Shown: in pieces, positions 30,338 through 39,258 of the stretch
Layout of the letters: each line of letters starts with the position of its first letter
Numbering within the stretch: position 1 is the stretch's first letter
NCBI RefSeq assembly: GCF_030811715.1
Contig: NZ_JAUSRH010000007.1
Span: forward strand, 1 to 64,000
Direction of reading: 5' to 3'
DNA from: Sinomonas atrocyanea
Lineage (GTDB): Bacteria; Actinomycetota; Actinomycetes; Actinomycetales; Micrococcaceae
Length of the DNA: 64,000 nucleotides
Notes under the pieces: model-generated
The model's input: the letters and a program-made list of their open reading frames with translations, nothing else
What the model was told of the DNA's origin: nothing
The model's database searches: none
Translations under genes and position numbers: made by a program

Positions 30338-30785
30338 ACTGGGAGACCCAGTGCGAGGGGTCTGCGACCTGGAACTGGCGGCCGGTGACCTGGGAGGGGA
30401 CGATCCGGACGAAGAACGCCTTCTCGCCCGACTGCCACGGGAACAGCGGCAGCGCGACCGCGTCGACGATCTCCGCGGTGTCCAGCACCGGCTCGAGCAC
30501 CCCGTGCATCACCACGGACCACGCCTCGTTGATGTCCGGCTCGTAGCCGTCCACCTCGAAGGCGACCTGCAGCCGTCCGAGGGACGCCGCGAGCTTGGTG
30601 CCCGGCGCCGTGCGGAAGAGCACGGTCCCGCGGTCCACGAGGTAGTTGATCGGGAACAGCTCGAGGCGCTCGTCGGAGCTGAACGCGAGCCGCCCGACCA
30701 CCATGGTGCGCGCGCGCTCCCACGCGTCCTCAGGGGAGAGGCTCCGGACGCCCTCGGACGGGGCAGAGGTCTCGTGGCTGCTCAT
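30306..30785 (-). CDS. pyridoxamine 5'-phosphate oxidase family (FMN split-barrel) protein
   Basis: A 159-residue FMN-binding split-barrel protein. Conserved segments are VVGRLAFSSDERLELFPINYLVDRG, LFRTAPGTKLA, VAFEVDGYEP and VVMHGVLEPV. Such proteins bind FMN, F420 or haem; the ligand and substrate cannot be set from sequence. It is convergent with the second SMR gene and overlaps its end. Confidence 0.85.
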   Translation of the reverse strand: MSSHETSAPSEGVRSLSPEDAWERARTMVVGRLAFSSDERLELFPINYLVDRGTVLFRTAPGTKLAASLGRLQVAFEVDGYEPDINEAWSVVMHGVLEPVLDTAEIVDAVALPLFPWQSGEKAFFVRIVPSQVTGRQFQVADPSHWVSQFTGVRRAQPE

Positions 30786-30876
30786 GCGGCCAGTCTACGC
30801 ACGCCGCAGCCCTCGGGATCAGTGCCCAAGGGCCCCGCGGCACGGGGCGCTGCGTGCGCCCCGCGCCGCGCGGTCC

Positions 30877-30942
30877 AGCGGCTGCGCGGCCTTCAGTGGC
30901 TGCGCGGCCTTCAGTGGCCGTTCGGCCTTCAGCGGCTGTTGG
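30877..30942 (-). repeat. 18-base tandem repeat at the helicase 3' end
   Basis: Three full copies and a partial copy of AGTGGCTGCGCGGCCTTC run across 30877-30942. The helicase stop codon at 30929-30931 lies inside copy three to four. Read on the minus strand every copy brings its own TGA. The array is the first part of the helicase 3' untranslated region and may have displaced the original gene end. Confidence 0.7.
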
Positions 30943-32617
30943 ACGCCGGGGCGCTCGCGCGGCGCGGACCGCGCCCCCGGCCGCCCTGGGCACCGCGCTG
31001 GCCGGACCCACCCGAGCCGCCGCCGTAGCTGCCGCCCGACGTGCCGCCCGTGCTCGAGCTCCACACGGGAGCGCTGCCCCCGGACGCCTGCTCCGCGCGC
31101 TTCTGCCCGCGGCCCTGCTGTCCGCGCGCCTGCTGGCCGCGGCCCCGGGCCGCGCCCTCGCCCTGCGGGCGCGAGCGCTGGCCGCGACCGGGCTGGCTCC
31201 CGCCGCCCTGGCCCCCGCTGCTCTGGCCCTGCGCGGCCGGGACGTCGTTGCGGTGGCCACCGCCGCCGGTTCCCCGGCCGCCGCGGCGGGCGACGTCGTC
31301 GTGCGCGGAGGAGGACGACGAGGCCGCCCCGGAGCCGCGGCGCGAGCGCTTGCGCTGCGCGTTCGAACCGGTCGACCGGCCGCCGCCCTGCTGCGGCATC
31401 TTCGCGGCCACCGCGGCGGCGCGCTCGGCCGGGTCGACATACTCGGCGCGCTCCCCCACGAGGGCGAGCACCTCCGGGGAGGAGGACGTCACGGGGGTCA
31501 CCTCGACCTTGACGCCCGCGTCCTTGAGGAGCTTGCGGACATCCTGCTTCTGCTCGGGCAGGACGATGGTGACCACGGTGCCTTCGGAGCCGGCGCGGGC
31601 CGTGCGGCCCGAGCGGTGCAGGTAGGCCTTGTGCTCGGCGGGCGGGTCGACGTGGACCACGAGCTCGACGTCGTCCACGTGGACGCCGCGCGCAGCGACG
31701 TCCGTCGCCACCAGCACGCTGACCGCGCCCGAGGAGAAGTCCGCGAGGTTGCGGTCACGGGCGTTCTGGGACAGGTTGCCGTGGAGGTCCACGGCAGGGA
31801 TCCCGGACTTGGTGAGCTGCTGCGCGAGCCGCTTGGCGTGGTGCTTGGTACGCATGAACAGCACGCGCCGGCCCTTGCCCGAGGCGAGGACCTCGATGAG
31901 GTTCTTCTTGCTCGCGGCATCGGCCGTGAGGAGGACGTGGTGCTCCATCGTGCTTACGGCAGCCTGGGGGGCGTCCACGGAGTGCGTGAGCGGGTTCTGC
32001 AGGTAGCGCTTGACGAGCTTGTCCACGCCGTTGTCCAGGGTGGCCGAGAACAGGAGGCGCTGGCCACCCTGGGGGGTCTGGTCGAGCAGGCGCTTGACCA
32101 CGGGCAGGAAGCCGAGGTCCGCCATGTGGTCTGCCTCGTCGAGGACGGTCACGTCCACGTCCGCGAGGGAGACGAGGCCCTGCCGGCCGAGGTCCTCGAG
32201 CCTGCCGGGGCAGGCGATGACGATGTCGACGCCGGCCTTGAGTGCGCGCTCCTGCCGGGCCTGGGAGACGCCGCCGTAGATCACGGTCGTGTTCAGCCCC
32301 GCGGCCTGGGCCAGGGGCTCGACGGTCGCGTTGATCTGGGTCGCGAGCTCCCTCGTCGGGGCGAGGACGAGCCCGCGCGGCCGGTTGGCGGCGCGGCGGC
32401 TTCCTGCCCCGGCGTCCGCGAGGCGGGCCACGAGCGGCAGCGCGAAGGCGATGGTCTTGCCCGAGCCCGTGCGGCCGCGGCCGAGCACGTCCCGGCCGGC
32501 GAGCGTGTCGGGAAGGGTCTTGGTCTGGATGGGGAACGGCGTCTCGATGCCCTGCTCCGCGAGCACGCGGGTCAGGGCGGTGGGCACGCCGAGGGAAACG
32601 AAGGTGGTGTCAGCCAT
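30929..32617 (-). CDS. DEAD/DEAH-box ATP-dependent RNA helicase
   Basis: A 562-residue RNA helicase. Q-motif-like PFPIQTKTLPD, Walker A GRTGSGKT, PTRELATQ, VLDEADHMADLGF (the DEAD box) and SAT in LLFSATLDN are in the first RecA domain. RTKHHAKRL, ATDVAARGVHVDDV and HRSGRTARAG are in the second. The C-terminal 150 residues are low-complexity Gly/Arg/Gln/Ser, as in RhlE-like cold or ribosome-assembly helicases. I use the ATG at 32617. Confidence 0.94.
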   Translation of the reverse strand: MADTTFVSLGVPTALTRVLAEQGIETPFPIQTKTLPDTLAGRDVLGRGRTGSGKTIAFALPLVARLADAGAGSRRAANRPRGLVLAPTRELATQINATVEPLAQAAGLNTTVIYGGVSQARQERALKAGVDIVIACPGRLEDLGRQGLVSLADVDVTVLDEADHMADLGFLPVVKRLLDQTPQGGQRLLFSATLDNGVDKLVKRYLQNPLTHSVDAPQAAVSTMEHHVLLTADAASKKNLIEVLASGKGRRVLFMRTKHHAKRLAQQLTKSGIPAVDLHGNLSQNARDRNLADFSSGAVSVLVATDVAARGVHVDDVELVVHVDPPAEHKAYLHRSGRTARAGSEGTVVTIVLPEQKQDVRKLLKDAGVKVEVTPVTSSSPEVLALVGERAEYVDPAERAAAVAAKMPQQGGGRSTGSNAQRKRSRRGSGAASSSSSAHDDVARRGGRGTGGGGHRNDVPAAQGQSSGGQGGGSQPGRGQRSRPQGEGAARGRGQQARGQQGRGQKRAEQASGGSAPVWSSSTGGTSGGSYGGGSGGSGQRGAQGGRGRGPRRASAPASNSR

Positions 32618-32826
32618 GGCTGTAAGAACACTCCAGCGTCGGATCGGCCCCACGGGCCAAGCCGGCACGCGGGGGTCGCCGAGGAAAGGGAGCCTGGCCT
32701 CGCCGCGGTTCCGGGCGGCGCCCGATGGGGGCGCTCGCGTCCGGGCGCGGGGCCTGTCAACGCGTTCATCGACGCAGGTGCGCCTGGCGCACCGACCTCC
32801 CAGTCTACCCTGTCCGCGGGGTCGGC

Positions 32827-33891
32827 TCAGTCGAGCCCCGCCGGCATGGCCTCCCGCGGCATGGCCACGCGCCCCTCGGCCCGCCCGTCAGGGCCGAGCA
32901 GGACACCCATCCGCTTGGTCACGCGCAGGAGCACGAGGCTCTCGAGGAGCTCGATCCCGGGGACCTTCTCCTGCAGCGCCAGCTCCGCGGTCATGACGTC
33001 GGCGACGGAGCGGAGCCACATCGTCACGAGGAAGTTGGCCTGGCCGGTGATCGACGCGGCGAGGCGCACGGAGCGCAGCGACCGCACGGCGCCCGCGGCG
33101 GCGGCGTGGTGCCCGGGCGGCACTCGGGCGTACCACGTGCACGTCACCGGGAAGCCGACCGCGTTCTGCGCGACGTCGCAGCGGAAGGCGATGAGGCCCG
33201 AGCCGAGGACGCGCGCGAGCTGGCGCTGCACGGTGGACGGGGTGCGCCCGAGGTCCTTGGCCATCTGGGCCGCCGTCGCCCGGCCGTCCCGCGCCAGGAG
33301 GGGCAGCAGGTCCCGCGCGGCCGGGGACAGCGGGCCCTCGGCCGCGCCGCGCGCGGCGAGCTCGGCGAAGGCGGCCGACTTCTTCGGGGTGAGCGCGGCG
33401 AGGCGCCACGAGTGGCCGGCCTGGTGCAGCCGGCTCCCGAGCGAGGTCTGGACGCGCTCCACGCCGGGGATGGCCAGGATCGCCGGAGCGACGCGCTGGG
33501 CGTAGTCGGCGAGGGTCGCGGTGAAGACCGTGAGGACGCAGTCGTGGTGGCCGGCCGGCAGCTCGACCGTCTGGACCTCGGGGATGGCGTTGAGCGCTTC
33601 GGCGACGCCCGGGGTGCTGCCGGGGGCGCAGTCGACGTCCACGAACGCGAGGGTCATCTCTGTGGGGTCGCCGACCCCGTAGCAGGTGATCCAGGCCAGG
33701 CCCTCGGACTCGATGCGCTCCCAGCGGGCCGCGAGCGTGGCCGGGCGCACCCCCAAGATCCGGCCGGCATCCTGCCACGTGACCCGGGGGGCGATCTGCA
33801 GGGCGTTGATGAGCTCGAGGTCGGCCTCCGAGAGCTGGTCCGTGGCCCGGGGCCCTGCATTTTTCTGACTGTCTCGGCGTGAGTTCTGCAT
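32827..33891 (-). CDS. Lrp/AsnC-family regulator with two AsnC modules
   Basis: A 354-residue protein with two helix-turn-helix/RAM repeats, about twice the length of a simple Lrp protein. The first DNA-binding segment is LSEADLELINALQIAPRVTWQDAGRILGV. The second is LSPAARDLLPLLARDGRATAAQMAKDLGRTPSTVQRQL. The ATG at 33891 gives a start of MQNSRRDSQK. It is divergent from the M20 amidohydrolase across 90 bases, so it likely controls the hydrolase-transporter pair in response to an amino acid or its N-acyl derivative. Confidence 0.9.
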   Translation of the reverse strand: MQNSRRDSQKNAGPRATDQLSEADLELINALQIAPRVTWQDAGRILGVRPATLAARWERIESEGLAWITCYGVGDPTEMTLAFVDVDCAPGSTPGVAEALNAIPEVQTVELPAGHHDCVLTVFTATLADYAQRVAPAILAIPGVERVQTSLGSRLHQAGHSWRLAALTPKKSAAFAELAARGAAEGPLSPAARDLLPLLARDGRATAAQMAKDLGRTPSTVQRQLARVLGSGLIAFRCDVAQNAVGFPVTCTWYARVPPGHHAAAAGAVRSLRSVRLAASITGQANFLVTMWLRSVADVMTAELALQEKVPGIELLESLVLLRVTKRMGVLLGPDGRAEGRVAMPREAMPAGLD

Positions 33892-33981
33892 GATGCTGCC
33901 GAATCTAGCCCCCTGAGGCGCCCCGAGCGACACACTGGTCACCATCGACCGCCACGTGGCGCACGTCACAGGAAAGGAACC

Positions 33982-35205
33982 ATGGATCTCATCGCGGATG
34001 CCCGCAGTCTCCAGGACACGCTCACCGAGTGGCGGCATGCCCTCCACGAGGAGCCCGAGATCGGGCTCGACCTCCCCCGGACTCAGGAGAAGGTCCTCTC
34101 GGTGCTCGACGGCCTCGGCCTCGAGGTCTCCACCGGCACGGACACGACCTCGGTCACCGCAGTCCTGCGCGGCGGGGCGCACGAGTCCGCGGAGGCGGCA
34201 CCCACCATCCTGCTGCGGGCGGACATGGACGCGCTTCCCGTCCAGGAGCGCACGGGGGCGGCCTTCACCTCGAAGATCGACGGCGCGATGCACGCGTGCG
34301 GCCACGACCTCCACACCTCGATGCTGCTCGGTGCGGCGACGCTGCTCGCGGACTCCCGCCACCGGCTCGCCGGGGACGTCGTGTTCATGTTCCAGCCCGG
34401 CGAGGAGGGCTTCGACGGCGCCGGGGTGATGATCCGCGAGGGCGTGCTCGAGGCCGCCGGGCGCCGCCCCGACGCCGCATTCGGCATGCACGTCTTCTCC
34501 TCGATGGCCCCGCACGGGACCTTCGTCACCCGCCCCGGCGTCATGATGAGCGCCTCCGACGGGGTGTTCGTCCGGGTCCTGGGCGCCGGCGGCCACGGCT
34601 CCGCCCCGCACTCGGCCAAGGACCCGGTGACGGTCGCCGCGGAGATGGTCCTCGCGCTCCAGACCATGGTCACGCGCCAGTTCGACATGTTCGATCCGAC
34701 CGTCGTCACGGTCGGCCGGCTCGCCGCCGGGACCAAGCGCAACGTCATCCCCGACACCGCGGAGTTCGACGCCACCATCCGCACCTTCTCTGATGCCCAC
34801 CGCGAGCGCATGCAGACGGCCATCCCCCGCCTGCTGACCGGGATTGCCCACGCCCACGGGCTCGACGTCGAGGTCCGCTACGAAGCCGAGTACCCGCTCA
34901 CCATCACGGACACCGCGCAGACCGAGTTCGCGGAGGCCGCCGTGGCCGAGCTCTTCGGGGGCTCGGCCGGCCGGCACGCACGCCTCGCCCAGCCGCTGAG
35001 CGGGTCCGAGGACTTCTCCCGGGTCCTGGCCGAGGTCCCCGGCAGCTTCATCGGGCTCAGCGCCGTCCCGGCCGGAGTCGACCCCGCCACGGCCGCCTTC
35101 AACCACTCCCCGTACGCGACCTTCGACGACGCCGTCCTCGCCGACGGCGCCGCCCTGTACGCGCACCTCGCATTCTCCAAGACCGCCCAGCTCGCTGGCC
35201 GCTGA
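33982..35205 (+). CDS. M20-family amidohydrolase (N-acyl amino acid / hippurate hydrolase type)
   Basis: A 407-residue metal-dependent amidohydrolase of the M20D group. Metal and catalytic motifs are LRADMDALPVQE, HACGHDLHTSMLLGAA and FQPGEEG, then the dimerisation lid, then GSEDFSRVL. Such enzymes cleave N-acyl amino acids or indole-acetyl conjugates. It is followed after 26 bases by an MHS-type transporter and is divergent from an Lrp regulator. The three look like an uptake-and-hydrolysis unit for an amide-linked substrate. Confidence 0.92.
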   Translation: MDLIADARSLQDTLTEWRHALHEEPEIGLDLPRTQEKVLSVLDGLGLEVSTGTDTTSVTAVLRGGAHESAEAAPTILLRADMDALPVQERTGAAFTSKIDGAMHACGHDLHTSMLLGAATLLADSRHRLAGDVVFMFQPGEEGFDGAGVMIREGVLEAAGRRPDAAFGMHVFSSMAPHGTFVTRPGVMMSASDGVFVRVLGAGGHGSAPHSAKDPVTVAAEMVLALQTMVTRQFDMFDPTVVTVGRLAAGTKRNVIPDTAEFDATIRTFSDAHRERMQTAIPRLLTGIAHAHGLDVEVRYEAEYPLTITDTAQTEFAEAAVAELFGGSAGRHARLAQPLSGSEDFSRVLAEVPGSFIGLSAVPAGVDPATAAFNHSPYATFDDAVLADGAALYAHLAFSKTAQLAGR

Positions 35206-35231
35206 TCACCCCCCACCCGGAGGCCCCACCC

Positions 35232-36533
35232 ATGTCCACCAACGCCGCCGTGGCCGGACGCGTCCGCAAGGCGCCCTCGACCCGGCAGACCCTCATGAGC
35301 ACCGGGGTCGGCAACGCCGTCGAATGGTTCGACTGGAACGTCTACGCGACCTTCGCGCCGTTCTTCTCGAAGCAGCTCTTCAACGGCGCCGACCCCACGT
35401 CCGCGATCCTCGCGACCCTCGCCGTCTTCGCCGTCGGATTCCTCGCCCGGCCCTTCGGCGGGCTCGTGTTCGGCTGGATCGGCGACCGGATCGGCCGCCG
35501 GACGTCGATGACGCTCGCCGTGGCCCTTGCGGCGTTCGGCAGCCTGCTCATCGCCTTGGCCCCGACGTTCAGCTCGGTGGGCGTGCTCGCCTCGCTCGTG
35601 CTCCTCGTGGCCCGGCTCATCCAGGGCCTCGCCCACGGCGGCGAGCTCCCCTCGTCCCAGACCTACCTCTCGGAGGTCGCCCCCCGGGAGAAGCGCGGCC
35701 TCTGGTCCTCGCTCATCTATGTCTCCGGCACCATGGGCGTCCTCTTCGGCACGTTCCTCGGCGTGGTCCTCACGAGCGTGCTCAGCAAGGCCCAGATGGA
35801 CGCCTTCGGCTGGCGCATCCCGTTCTTCCTCGGCGCGGTGCTCGGCCTGTACGGGCTCATCATGCGGGCCCGGATGCCCGAGACCGAGGCGTTCGAGGGC
35901 CTCACGGCCGGGGCGAAGAAGCCCCAGCACCCGCTCTGGCGCTCCATCGTCGAGCACCGCAAGCAGGCCCTGCAGGTGATCGGCATGACCGTCGGCCTGA
36001 CCATCATCTACTACGTCTGGGGCGTGGTCGCCCCGGCGTTCGCCATCTCGAGCCTGCACATCGACCCCACCCAGGCGCTCTGGGCTGGCGTGGGCGCCAA
36101 CGTGGTGTTCCTCATCGCCCTGCCGCTGTGGGGCAGGGTCAGCGACCGGATCGGCCGCAAGAAGGTCCTCATCATCGGCGGCGCCGGGGTCGCGGTCCTG
36201 CACTTCCCGATGACGTGGCTCCTGCACAACGCCGCGTGGCAGCTGTTCGTCTCCATGTCCGTCATGCTGATCTTCATCGCCTGCTCCGCCGCGATCGTCC
36301 CGGCTGCGTACGCCGAGATGTTCCCCGCGCACATCCGCACGGTGGGCGTCGGCGTGCCGTACTCGATCTGCGTCGCGCTGTTCGGAGGCACGGCCCCGTA
36401 CCTCCAGCAGCTCTTCTCCGACGTGTTCCACCAGTCGTGGATGTTCAACGTCTACGCCGTGCTCATGGTCCTCGTCTCGATCCTGACCGTGCTCGGGCTG
36501 CCCGAGACGAAGGGCAAGGACCTGCGCCACTGA
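35232..36533 (+). CDS. MFS transporter, metabolite:H+ symporter (MHS) family
   Basis: A 433-residue, 12-segment transporter. The MHS hallmarks are GNAVEWFDWNVYATFAPFFS in helix 1, ARPFGGLVFGWIGDRIGRR between helices 2 and 3, and GELPSSQTYLSEVAP. The family takes up carboxylates, betaines and similar small acids. GGAGG precedes the ATG. It is probably co-transcribed with the M20 hydrolase and imports its substrate; identity unknown. Confidence 0.92.
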   Translation: MSTNAAVAGRVRKAPSTRQTLMSTGVGNAVEWFDWNVYATFAPFFSKQLFNGADPTSAILATLAVFAVGFLARPFGGLVFGWIGDRIGRRTSMTLAVALAAFGSLLIALAPTFSSVGVLASLVLLVARLIQGLAHGGELPSSQTYLSEVAPREKRGLWSSLIYVSGTMGVLFGTFLGVVLTSVLSKAQMDAFGWRIPFFLGAVLGLYGLIMRARMPETEAFEGLTAGAKKPQHPLWRSIVEHRKQALQVIGMTVGLTIIYYVWGVVAPAFAISSLHIDPTQALWAGVGANVVFLIALPLWGRVSDRIGRKKVLIIGGAGVAVLHFPMTWLLHNAAWQLFVSMSVMLIFIACSAAIVPAAYAEMFPAHIRTVGVGVPYSICVALFGGTAPYLQQLFSDVFHQSWMFNVYAVLMVLVSILTVLGLPETKGKDLRH

Positions 36534-36546
36534 GCCGAGTGCCGCG

Positions 36547-36584
36547 GACGGCGCCCCGCCAGCGCAGGCCGGCGGGGCGCCGTC
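36547..36584 (+). terminator. terminator after the MFS gene
   Basis: GACGGCGCCCCGCC at 36547-36560 pairs perfectly with GGCGGGGCGCCGTC at 36571-36584, a 14-base-pair stem with a ten-base loop. Confidence 0.85.
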
Positions 36585-36612
36585 GTGCGTGCCCCGGTAC
36601 CCTTGGAGGGCA

Positions 36613-37476
36613 ATGAGCGAGCACCCCGAATCCCCCGCGACCACCCCTGGCAACCCCGCCACCCCGGGCAGCCAGGCCTCCTTCGGCACCTACCGCCGCC
36701 AGCCCCTCAGCTTCGTCCGGCGCGGCACGCGCCTCCAGGGGCGCCGGCAGTCCGCGTGGGACGAGCACGCGGACGCCTACGTGGTGGACGTTCCCCGGCA
36801 CGTCGCGGACACCTCCGTGCACCCCGACTACGTGTTCGACGCCGCGGCCGAGTTCGGGCGCCGGGCGCCCCTCGTCGTGGAGATCGGCTCGGGCCTCGGC
36901 GAGGCCGTCGTCGCCGCCGCGGAGGCCTCCCCCGAGCGGGACTTCCTCGCCGTCGAGGTCTACCGGCCGGGCCTGGCCAACACCCTCCTGCGGATCGGCC
37001 AGCGCGGGCTCACGAACGTCCGCGTGGTCCAGGCCAACGCCCCCGAGGTGCTCGGCTCGATGCTGCCGGCCGGATCGGTGGACGAGCTGTGGGTGTTCTT
37101 CCCGGACCCCTGGCACAAGACGCGCCACCAGAAGCGGCGCCTGGTGAAGGACTCCTTCGCCGCGCTCGCCGCCCGGGTCCTCGCCCCCGGCGGCGTCTGG
37201 CGCCTCGCCACCGACTGGTCCGGCTACGCGCAGCAGATGCGGGACGTCGTGGCCGGCTCGCCGGACTTCCGCAACGCGCACGACGGCGAGCTGGCCGGCC
37301 CCGCGAGCCCGCTCACCGCGGCCTGGGCCTCCGGCGTGGACTGCGAGCCCACCGGGGAGGCAGATGCCGTGGGCGGCTGGGCGCCGCGGTTCGAGGGGCG
37401 GATCCTGACGAGCTTCGAGAACAAGGCCCTCAAGGCCGGCCGGGTGGTCTTCGACCTCACGGCCGTCCGGACCTGA
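36613..37476 (+). CDS. trmB: tRNA (guanine-N7-)-methyltransferase
   Basis: Methylates G46 of tRNA using S-adenosylmethionine. The 287-residue protein has the SAM-binding VVEIGSGLGEAV, VEVYRPGLANTLLRI, the family signature FFPDPWHKTRHQKRRLV and LATDWSGYAQQM. I chose the ATG at 36613 because it follows GGAGGG; the in-frame ATG at 36589 would lie next to the terminator. The first 45 residues are a low-complexity extension rich in Pro and Thr. Confidence 0.95.
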   Translation: MSEHPESPATTPGNPATPGSQASFGTYRRQPLSFVRRGTRLQGRRQSAWDEHADAYVVDVPRHVADTSVHPDYVFDAAAEFGRRAPLVVEIGSGLGEAVVAAAEASPERDFLAVEVYRPGLANTLLRIGQRGLTNVRVVQANAPEVLGSMLPAGSVDELWVFFPDPWHKTRHQKRRLVKDSFAALAARVLAPGGVWRLATDWSGYAQQMRDVVAGSPDFRNAHDGELAGPASPLTAAWASGVDCEPTGEADAVGGWAPRFEGRILTSFENKALKAGRVVFDLTAVRT

Positions 37477-37484
37477 GCGCCCCG

Positions 37485-37931
37485 CTACGGGGCGTCCGGG
37501 CCCGCGCCGTCTCCGGAGGTGCGCGTGAGCGTCCAGACGTTGGCCTCGCCCTGGCGTTCGCAGCTGACGGTGCTCAGGAGCTGGCGCACCATCTGCAGGC
37601 CCCTCCCGCTGTCCGCCTCCGGGCCGGGCATGGACGCGGGGAGTTCGAGCTCGCCCAGCGGGGCGGCGCCGAGTTCGTAGAGCCTTGCGAGGAGCAGGCG
37701 CGGGCGGACCTCCATGTCGACCTGCAGCTCCACCGCGCCGTCGTCCGGCGCCTTCGCGTGGCGCACCGCGTTGGTGGCCACCTCCACGACCGCCAGCTCG
37801 AACGGCATGCGGTCCTCGAGGCCGATGGTGAGGGCGTCGTCCCAGAGCCGCTCGAAGGTCTCATGGAGCGCCTCGATGACCGGCGGCTGCGCCGGCCCGC
37901 GGACCGTCGCAGAGGCGAGGACCTCAGCCAC
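37485..37931 (-). CDS. RsbW-like anti-sigma ATP-binding protein
   Basis: A 148-residue GHKL ATPase-fold protein of the serine-kinase anti-sigma type. The N-box is ELAVVEVATNAVRHAK, and the G-box-like region is DSGRGLQMVRQLL. The start is GTG and it overlaps the end of the STAS gene by eight bases, so the pair is coupled as in partner-switching operons. The cognate sigma factor is not identified; its partner STAS gene appears damaged. Confidence 0.82.
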   Translation of the reverse strand: MAEVLASATVRGPAQPPVIEALHETFERLWDDALTIGLEDRMPFELAVVEVATNAVRHAKAPDDGAVELQVDMEVRPRLLLARLYELGAAPLGELELPASMPGPEADSGRGLQMVRQLLSTVSCERQGEANVWTLTRTSGDGAGPDAP

Positions 37932-38409
37932 GGCTGAAGGCCTCCTCGGCGCTCGCGTACGGCGTGAGGATGCGGTCCATGCTCGTGAGCTTGAGGACCA
38001 TCTCCAGCTGGGGGCCGATGTTGGCGATGCGGAGGTCTCCCCCCGCCTGGCGCGCCGCCTTCAGGCAGCCCACCAGGGCGCCGAGGCCCGAGGAGTCCAT
38101 GAAGTCGGTCTCGCCGAGGTTCAGGACGATGTTGCGGTGGCCCGACTCGAGGGCGGCGGCCACCGCCTCCCTCAGCTCCGGCGCCCCGACCATGTTCAGC
38201 CGGCCGCTGCCGGCCAGCTCCGCGTAGTCGCCGCGCGGCGCGAGGACGGCATGGCGGTCGCCGAGGTCGCAGACCAGGGTATCGGCATGTCGGAGGAGGA
38301 CGTCGCCAAGGCGTTCGTCCGGTTCCACCGCAGCGACGCCGCCCGCAAGTCCGGGATCCCCGGGGTGGGCCTCGGCCTCGCCCTGGCCCACGATGTCGCG
38401 CGCGAGCAC
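37924..38409 (-). CDS. STAS-domain anti-anti-sigma factor, native 5' end lost
   Basis: The STAS fold is clear from GDYAELAGSGRLNMVGAPELRE through HRNIVLNLGETDFMDSSGLGALVG (with the phosphorylatable Ser) to MDRILTPYASAEEAF. Upstream of about 38230 the frame stays open, but the residues are only the complement of a histidine-kinase fragment on the other strand. No ATG, GTG or TTG lies between the domain and that region. The first in-frame ATG, at 38409, is inside it. So the native start has been deleted; any product is a hybrid or absent. The 3' end overlaps the RsbW-like gene. Confidence 0.65.
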   Translation of the reverse strand: MLARDIVGQGEAEAHPGDPGLAGGVAAVEPDERLGDVLLRHADTLVCDLGDRHAVLAPRGDYAELAGSGRLNMVGAPELREAVAAALESGHRNIVLNLGETDFMDSSGLGALVGCLKAARQAGGDLRIANIGPQLEMVLKLTSMDRILTPYASAEEAFSRG

Positions 38410-38490
38410 GGCGGCGCCCTCGAGTGCCGCAGCGTCCTGGGCGAGGGCAGCGTCTTCACGCTGCGCCTGCCCCTGAGCGCCGGGGCCTGA
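38230..38490 (+). pseudogene. 3' remnant of a sensor histidine kinase
   Basis: About 83 codons encode the end of a histidine kinase ATPase domain: VAEVADQGIGMSEEDVAKAF (G1 box and F-box region), GVGLGLALAHDVAREHGGAL (G2 box) and a final SVFTLRLPLSAGA before TGA. The N-box, dimerisation and sensor domains are missing. The remnant abuts the truncated STAS gene head to head at about 38230, so it is a deletion product and not a functional kinase. Confidence 0.75.
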
Positions 38491-38541
38491 CCGAGGGGTC
38501 CGGCCGGGCGGCTCAGCCGGCCGGCCGGCTCAGCCGGCCAC

Positions 38542-39258
38542 TCAGCCGAGCGACGTCCTCGCCACGGTCTGCTGGGCCGAGTCCCGGATCTCCACCGCGC
38601 GGATGGCGGAGAGCTCGAAGGAGGTGGCACCCGTCAGGACGGCGCGCCCCGAATACCCGGTCGAGCTCCACCCGCCGGCCTGCTGGGCGGCGCCCCCGGC
38701 GGACACCACCCACACCGTGTAGGCGCCCCCGCTCGGCATGCCCCGGCAGGTGAGGTCGAGCTCGGTGCCCCACGCCCTGGTGACGAGAGCGAGGTCGACG
38801 TGCGCGCCGTCGCCCGAGGTGAGCGTGACCGTGGTCGCGGGGGCCGGGGCCGTGGCGCTCGGCGACGGCTGGGCCGCCTTCGGCGGCACCGCTCCGAGCG
38901 TCGGGCCGAGGGCGATCCCGGCGACGAAGAATGCCGCCGCCGCGGCGGCAAGGGACGCGGCCCAGCCCGCCGCACGCGCACGACGGCGCCGCGTCACCCG
39001 GGCGAGCAGCTCGCGCGGTGCGGTGCCCGGCTCGGGCGGGCGGACGGCGTCGTGCGCGATCTGCGCGGCACGCTCGGCGGGCACGGCGTCGAGGAGCGCG
39101 GGGAGCGTCTCGAGCCCGGCGAGCTCGGCGCGGCACGGCGCGCACTCGGCGAGGTGCTCCTCGACGGCCTGCCTCTCCTGCGGGCTGAGGGCCCCGAGCA
39201 CGTAGGCGCCGAGGTCCGCCCGCTGCTCGTGTCCTGGCCGGAACGGTCCGGTGCTCAT
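38542..39258 (-). CDS. anti-sigma factor with zinc finger, RskA type
   Basis: A 238-residue membrane protein. The N-terminal zinc-binding anti-sigma domain has H-x3-C-x2-C in EEHLAECAPCRAEL. A membrane segment is at about residues 107-130 (AAGWAASLAAAAAAFFVAGI). The C-terminal extracytoplasmic domain, with SGGAYTVWVVSAGG and GWSSTGY, resembles the RskA sensor domain. The ATG overlaps the stop of the sigma factor gene by two bases (TCAT on the plus strand), so the pair is coupled. It binds and silences the upstream ECF sigma factor. Confidence 0.9.
   Translation of the reverse strand: MSTGPFRPGHEQRADLGAYVLGALSPQERQAVEEHLAECAPCRAELAGLETLPALLDAVPAERAAQIAHDAVRPPEPGTAPRELLARVTRRRRARAAGWAASLAAAAAAFFVAGIALGPTLGAVPPKAAQPSPSATAPAPATTVTLTSGDGAHVDLALVTRAWGTELDLTCRGMPSGGAYTVWVVSAGGAAQQAGGWSSTGYSGRAVLTGATSFELSAIRAVEIRDSAQQTVARTSLG

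Noticed and set aside
37714-38490. An intact histidine kinase gene of about 258 codons on the plus strand
   Set aside because: Only the final 83 codons resemble a kinase; the upstream part is antisense to the STAS and RsbW-like genes.
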